Shown here one piece after another: positions 60,801 through 64,000 of a stretch of 64,000 nucleotides of DNA. Both the position numbers and the translations under genes were made by a program. The stretch covers positions 186,001 through 250,000 of the forward strand of contig NZ_JBHUPY010000010.1 in NCBI RefSeq assembly GCF_042688385.1, given 5' to 3'. The DNA comes from Herpetosiphon sp042688385 (GTDB lineage Bacteria > Chloroflexota > Chloroflexia > Chloroflexales > Herpetosiphonaceae). A model generated the notes under the pieces. That model was not told where the DNA came from and did no database searches. It was given only the letters and a program-made list of their open reading frames with translations. How positions within the stretch are numbered: position 1 is the first letter of the stretch; each line of letters starts with the position of its first letter.

Positions 60801-61699
60801 GCAGAAATGCCTTCGTCGGCATGAGCGGCGATTATCCATTTTATATCGAAGAAACTGCCGATTTAACCCCGCTGGCTGGCCAAACAGTTTGGTTACGCTT
60901 CCGCCTTGGCAGCGATAGCTCAATTGGTGATCTTGGTTGGAACATTGACGATATTGTGGTTGCTGGCTGTGTCGGCAGTGGCAGCACCAACACGCCAACT
61001 GCGACCAGCACCGCAACCAATACACCAACCGCGACATCAACCAACACGCCGACTGCGACCGCCACGGCCACGGTTGCAACCCCAACCAACACGCCAACCG
61101 CGACCGCCACGGCCACGGTTGCAACCCCAACCAACACGCCAACCGCGACCGCCACAGGCACGCCATTTGTGGGCACGAGTCGCAATTTCTTGCCCGTGGT
61201 GATGCGCAATTGCTATCCCGATTTGGTGGTAAGCAGCATCACGGTTGAACAGCAGTTGGAAGTTATCGTAACCAATCAAGGCAATTGTGCTGCCAACGAA
61301 GCATTTTGGGTCGATTTGTATCTCGCGCCAAATCCAGCGCCAAGTCATGTCAACCAGCAGTGGTGGGATATTGCGCAGCAAGGGATTGTGTGGGGCGTGA
61401 CCCAAAGCCTTGAGCCAGGTCAATCGATCAGCTTGCAGCCGTATGATCAATATTATTCGGCGCGCCGAAGTGCATGGTCAAACCGAATAGCGGCTCAAAC
61501 CAAGCTCTATGTGCAGGCCGATGCCTACAATGCTGCGACCAATTATGGCGCAGTCTTGGAAGTGCACGAAGCCTTGAATGGCGAATACAATAATCTACAT
61601 TCAATTACGACGAGCAGCAATTTCAGCCAACCAACTGGCCAACGCCAGCAATTGGCAAATGAACATGGCTTGCCTGCACGACCAGCAAGCAGCAAATAA
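57887..61699 (+). CDS. Large secreted parallel beta-helix protein with CSLREA-type N-terminus and CARDB-like end
   Basis: A 1270-residue protein. A signal peptide (residues ~1-36, basic start then LLSLGMVGFLGLSGL) leads to a domain with DDGACDAFGTGTGNQDCSLREAINAAN, the CSLREA pattern of secreted proteins. Residues ~190-640 are about ten imperfect right-handed beta-helix coils with NGDGT, ERNIISGN and GNYIGL repeats. Thr/Pro-rich linkers of TNTETATPSNTP type sit near residues 770-825 and 1045-1100, and the latter is a 45-bp tandem DNA repeat. Between them is a beta-sandwich with SDSVNTSAQWNVSG. A C-terminal CARDB-like domain (YPDLVVSSITVEQQLEVIVTNQGNCAANEAFWVDLYL) closes it. It is likely a surface or matrix protein. 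AGAGGTAGGTGT precedes the ATG at 57887. Confidence 0.82.
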   Translation: MKHPFSLRFTRLLSLGMVGFLGLSGLQLNQQAAAQIGSSAHSTAALDQTILQWAEQLNQAPAQPALPLSVKHLQALNSPPAAPMPAPQPKPFAPQASFIVNTVADTDDGACDAFGTGTGNQDCSLREAINAANANVDADTINFAIAGAGVKTIALSSNLPALQTQIQLDGCSQPGSDCSVWPMSLLIEIDGAGLSDPVGPTSTQILAVESNGSVIRGLVLNGARSPGFYAWYGINVKAANAWITQNIIGLEADGQTANGNNTGIQLNAGSSQAIIGTNGDGTNDTIEGNIIAGQTFDGIYISAGANSRVAGNYLGVASDGITAQRNETGIRFFGPALGNVTIGTNSDGLSDLAERNIISGNTASGIQIDSSSNNRISGNYIGLNAAGTAAVPNQTGINLNGNASNSIVGTNGDGIRDAIEANVISGNSAEGVQIGQFSGGVNTFPTDNVVAGNIIGLDPTGTTAIGNQRGVIVRFGPVRTRIGTNGDGTSDTLERNIISGNSDLGIGLGGGTEYTIPDTIISGNYIGTDHTGLIARPNRVGIQVQNSVNRADIGITGTATNGAAQANLISGNTGHGIAFVFDPKTVRVRGNRIGVALDDSPLGNQADGIMLAELSPLAPANIRIGGDGPFGENKIAFNGGLGIDIGNDGPTANDPLDADAGPNNSQNYPVVTNVVDNGTTVTVQGYLESVPNHSYRLAFYSNATCDPSGYGEGQTFLARNALNTNATGLLVFTQIFASPAPNITILATDTNENQTSEFSQCWVAPLPTETPTFTPSNTPTNTETATPSNTPTNTETATPSNTPTTTNTAVPITPTTPPSACVPGNNLQVLFSDSVNTSAQWNVSGTGPTWGLDGSSFNSPNFSWHADDPAILSDQRLTTMMGIAIPAGASDVTLYFNHNYRFEFDAGGGDDEPTPMPERSSKRSNTPFESYYDGGVVEYSTDGSNFNDLGSFFSSSGYDGMIRNENDNPLAGRNAFVGMSGDYPFYIEETADLTPLAGQTVWLRFRLGSDSSIGDLGWNIDDIVVAGCVGSGSTNTPTATSTATNTPTATSTNTPTATATATVATPTNTPTATATATVATPTNTPTATATGTPFVGTSRNFLPVVMRNCYPDLVVSSITVEQQLEVIVTNQGNCAANEAFWVDLYLAPNPAPSHVNQQWWDIAQQGIVWGVTQSLEPGQSISLQPYDQYYSARRSAWSNRIAAQTKLYVQADAYNAATNYGAVLEVHEALNGEYNNLHSITTSSNFSQPTGQRQQLANEHGLPARPASSK
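60219..60296. repeat. 36-bp in-frame tandem repeat in the beta-helix gene
   Basis: AACACACCGACCAACACCGA GACTGCGACTCCAAGC is repeated twice and part of a third time, encoding TNTETATPSNTP. Confidence 0.85.
61048..61156. repeat. 45-bp in-frame tandem repeat in the beta-helix gene
   Basis: ACGCCAACCGCGACCGCCAC followed by GGCCACGGTTGCAACCCCAACCAAC repeats about 2.4 times, encoding TPTATATATVATPTN. Confidence 0.85.
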
Positions 61700-61714
61700 T
61701 TAATTTCAACCTCG

Positions 61715-61747
61715 AAGGCCGATTAATCGTGTTGATTAATCGGCCTT
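61715..61747. terminator. Terminator between the beta-helix gene and recJ
   Basis: A perfect 14-bp stem AAGGCCGATTAATC/GATTAATCGGCCTT with a 5-base loop, TTTG after. Confidence 0.8.
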
Positions 61748-61867
61748 TGACCATGCCAAAAAATGCTTGCTTATGGCTCTATAATGAACTATTCAGCCAA
61801 ACCAAATTTGACGATTGCTCGGCTTATCTCTACAATCGCCAAACCAATCCAGCTCATGAGGGATTTT

Positions 61868-63586
61868 ATGCTCAATCAACGTGTTATGCGCCATTGGCAA
61901 TTGCCAACCAAGGCCACGCCAAGCCAACTTCGCAGCCTCGGCGAGTATCATCCATTGCTAGCAGCTATTTTATGGAATCGCGGCTGGCGCGATGCAGCAG
62001 CGGTTGAGCAGTTTCTCAATATCGAGTGGAAACAACGCCATGATCCGTTTTTGCTGCACGATATGGATCGCGCGGTCGAACGGATTAAGCTGGCAATTGA
62101 GCACAAACAACGAATTGTGGTCTATGGCGATTTCGATACCGACGGCGTGACCGGTGTTACGCTGTTGATGCAATTGTTCAAAGCCTTTGATCTCCAAGTT
62201 AAGCCCTATATTCCCAAACGCGAGGGCGAAGGCTATGGCCTGAATTTGGCGGCAATTGAAAAATTGCATCAAGCAGGCATTGATCTGCTGGTGACGGTTG
62301 ATTGTGGCATTAGCAATGCAGCCGAAATTAGCCGCGCCAACGAGCTTGGCTTCGATACGATTGTGCTTGACCACCACCAACCGCCGTTGCATTTGCCCCC
62401 AGCTTATGCAGTCGTCGACCCTAAACGCAGCGATTGCCGCTATCCATTCAAGGGTTTGTGTGGCGTAGGCGTAGCTTTCAAGCTTTACGAGGCCTTGTGG
62501 CGGGCAGGCATCCAGCCCAACAACCTGCGTGCTCGCGAGATTCTCGATGTAGTCGCTCTTGGCACAATCGCCGACATGATGCCCTTGACTGGCGAGAATC
62601 GGGTGCTGGTGCATTTTGGCTTGCAGGCCATGAACGAAAGTCAACGGCCTGGATTAAAGGCATTGTTGCGCGTTTCAGGCGTTGAGCAAGGTAAAATCGA
62701 TGCTAGCAGCGTGGGCTTTCGGCTTTCGCCAAGGATTAATGCTGCTGGCCGTTTGGTCGATGCCAGCATTGCCTATAGCTTGTTGCTGGCCCCTGAACAA
62801 GCCCAAGCCGATGGTTTTGCCGACCAATTGAATAGCACCAATATTGAGCGCCAAGCCTTGACCCGCGATGTGCAGCAGGCAGCGCGAGATCTAGCCCAAA
62901 GCAGCGGCCAGCTTGATCAACGTATTTTGGTGATTGAGGGCGAGCATTTTCATCATGGCGTGGTTGGGCTAGCCGCAGGCAAATTGGCCGAAGAATTTGC
63001 CCGACCTGTGCTGGTGATGGGCAAAGAAGAACATACCAGTCGCGGTAGTGCGCGTTCGATTCCAGGTTTTAATATTGTCAACGCCTTGGCCGAATGCGCC
63101 GATTTATTTGAAAAATATGGTGGCCACGCCGCCGCTGCTGGCTTTACGATTGCCAACCAACACATTCCAGAGCTTACGCGGCGTTTGCAGGCGATTGCCA
63201 ACCAACAAATTAGCGACGAAATGATGGTGCCACAATTGGCGATCGATGCTGAGGCCAGTTTCGATCAACTGAATCTTGAGATGCTAGCAGTACTCGAAAA
63301 AATGGCTCCGTTTGGGCTTGAGAACCCACAACCACGCTTTTGCAGCCGTCGCGTGACGGTCATCGAAGCCAAGGGCGTTGGCGCTGAAAATCAACATTTG
63401 CGCTTGCGTTTGCAACAAGGTCGCCATTATCAAACGGCAATTGGCTTTAACCTCGGCGATTGGCTGGCCGAATTGCATAATGGCGCGCAGATCGACATTG
63501 TGTATACGGTAGGCCTCAACGAGTGGAATGGCCGCAGTTCGGTGCAGCTGACGCTGGTTGATTTGCGCTTGAGTGAACAGCGATGA
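61868..63586 (+). CDS. recJ: Single-stranded-DNA-specific exonuclease RecJ
   Basis: A 572-residue protein. The DHH domain has YGDFDTDGVTG, TVDCGISN and LDHHQPP. The DHHA1 domain has HHGVVGLAAGKLAE, GSARSIPGFNIVNAL and KYGGHAAAAGF. The C-terminal OB-like fold (residues ~470-570) ends in NGRSSVQLTLVDLRL. It degrades ssDNA 5' to 3' in recombination and mismatch repair, with two metals. The ATG at 61868 has GAGGGATTTT before it. Its TGA overlaps the ATG of the next gene, so the two are coupled. Confidence 0.95.
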   Translation: MLNQRVMRHWQLPTKATPSQLRSLGEYHPLLAAILWNRGWRDAAAVEQFLNIEWKQRHDPFLLHDMDRAVERIKLAIEHKQRIVVYGDFDTDGVTGVTLLMQLFKAFDLQVKPYIPKREGEGYGLNLAAIEKLHQAGIDLLVTVDCGISNAAEISRANELGFDTIVLDHHQPPLHLPPAYAVVDPKRSDCRYPFKGLCGVGVAFKLYEALWRAGIQPNNLRAREILDVVALGTIADMMPLTGENRVLVHFGLQAMNESQRPGLKALLRVSGVEQGKIDASSVGFRLSPRINAAGRLVDASIAYSLLLAPEQAQADGFADQLNSTNIERQALTRDVQQAARDLAQSSGQLDQRILVIEGEHFHHGVVGLAAGKLAEEFARPVLVMGKEEHTSRGSARSIPGFNIVNALAECADLFEKYGGHAAAAGFTIANQHIPELTRRLQAIANQQISDEMMVPQLAIDAEASFDQLNLEMLAVLEKMAPFGLENPQPRFCSRRVTVIEAKGVGAENQHLRLRLQQGRHYQTAIGFNLGDWLAELHNGAQIDIVYTVGLNEWNGRSSVQLTLVDLRLSEQR

Positions 63587-64000
63587 GCATCGTTTTAGCC
63601 TCAGCTTGGCAGCCCCGTGGCGAATTGGCCCGCTTTGAACGGCTCTTGCCCCAATTAAACCAATTGTATCGCTCGATTGTGATCAGCACGCCGCCAACGA
63701 TTGACCAAGCATTGTTGCAAACGCTCAACAACTTGCCGAATGTGCGCGCAGTGCCAACCAGTGAGTGGGCGCAGGGCAGGCATGTGGCCTTGGCCGAAGC
63801 GCTCAAAGCCCAACCAAATTATATTCATGCCATTGATTTTGATCGGGCTTTGCGCTGGATCGAAACGCGCCCCAGCGAATTAACTAGCATCGCTCAGCGT
63901 TCGCAAACCCATTGTTTGATTATTGGCCGCACTTGGCAAGCCTACGCCACCCATGCTCGCGCCTTGATCGAAACCGAGCGCACCAGCAATACGATGGCCT
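63583..64000 (+). CDS. Unknown protein downstream of recJ (3' truncated by window edge)
   Basis: The ATG overlaps the recJ stop (ATGA). 139 codons are visible: SIVLASAWQPRGELARFERLLPQL, then YRSIVISTPPTID, NVRAVPTSEWAQGRHVALAEAL and YIHAIDFDRALRWIETRP. The start (a beta strand then a positively charged loop) and a D-x-D motif (IDFD) recall nucleotide-sugar-dependent glycosyltransferases, but the protein is too short here to decide. The function is left open. Confidence 0.6.
   Translation, partial: MSIVLASAWQPRGELARFERLLPQLNQLYRSIVISTPPTIDQALLQTLNNLPNVRAVPTSEWAQGRHVALAEALKAQPNYIHAIDFDRALRWIETRPSELTSIAQRSQTHCLIIGRTWQAYATHARALIETERTSNTMA

Overview
The window is about 50% G+C bacterial chromosome. 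It most resembles a filamentous Chloroflexota of the Herpetosiphon type. This is an inference from gene content: a WGR-type poly(ADP-ribose) polymerase of the kind known from Herpetosiphon, a large secreted beta-helix protein with a CSLREA-type N-terminus, large multi-GAF signalling proteins, and dispersed intergenic repeats. Genes lie on both strands in short operons, with perfect hairpins between many convergent pairs. There are no phage, IS or CRISPR genes, and no rRNA or tRNA gene was seen.

Layout. 1-13.7 kb: the end of a NuiA-like nuclease inhibitor, a divergent sigma-factor-like gene, a membrane histidine kinase, a PAP2 phosphatase, deaD, a TPR membrane protein, a repeat-filled gap, uvrB, a PH-domain membrane protein, a parvulin-type foldase, and the rpsF-ssb-rpsR operon with a structured leader. 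13.7-22.7 kb: a repeat-filled gap, a fumarase/aspartase, a PARP with an unknown partner gene, a GT87 mannosyltransferase-like protein, and a murF-alr fusion. 22.9-27 kb: a small HTH gene, a DUF3800 module flanked by a 14-bp direct repeat, and the class II ribonucleotide reductase gene with an NrdR-type promoter and a leader holding two terminators. 27-36 kb: a sensor kinase converging on a seven-GAF PP2C phosphatase, a class II aldolase, and a sensor-STAS pair. 36-45 kb: a Tat-exported cytokinin-dehydrogenase-like oxidase, a small membrane protein with an M61 peptidase, coaBC, proS and a DUF4173-like membrane protein. 45-50.5 kb: a GNAT, mtnA, a YdcF-like protein, an unknown winged-helix-like protein, and an MTA/SAH deaminase fused to a CYTH-like domain. 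50.5-57.7 kb: a LiaF/PspC pair, psd-pssA, a patatin, a STAS-HAD-moaC operon and speB. 57.9-64 kb: the beta-helix protein, recJ and a partial gene.

Most interesting signals. (1) A compact hairpin RNA with its own near-consensus promoter (TTGACA-17-TATGAT) lies tail-to-tail with the DUF3800 gene. Its basal stem uses the last codons of that gene. This looks like a DUF3800-associated noncoding RNA system, possibly mobile. (2) The ribonucleotide reductase promoter is overlapped by two NrdR-like boxes 32 bp apart and is followed by two intrinsic terminators before the gene, which suggests attenuation. (3) An MTA/SAH deaminase-CYTH fusion sits behind a leader that can pair with its own Shine-Dalgarno sequence. 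(4) A WGR-PARP is co-transcribed with an uncharacterised winged-helix-like protein. Functions are assigned by reading motifs; no database search was possible.
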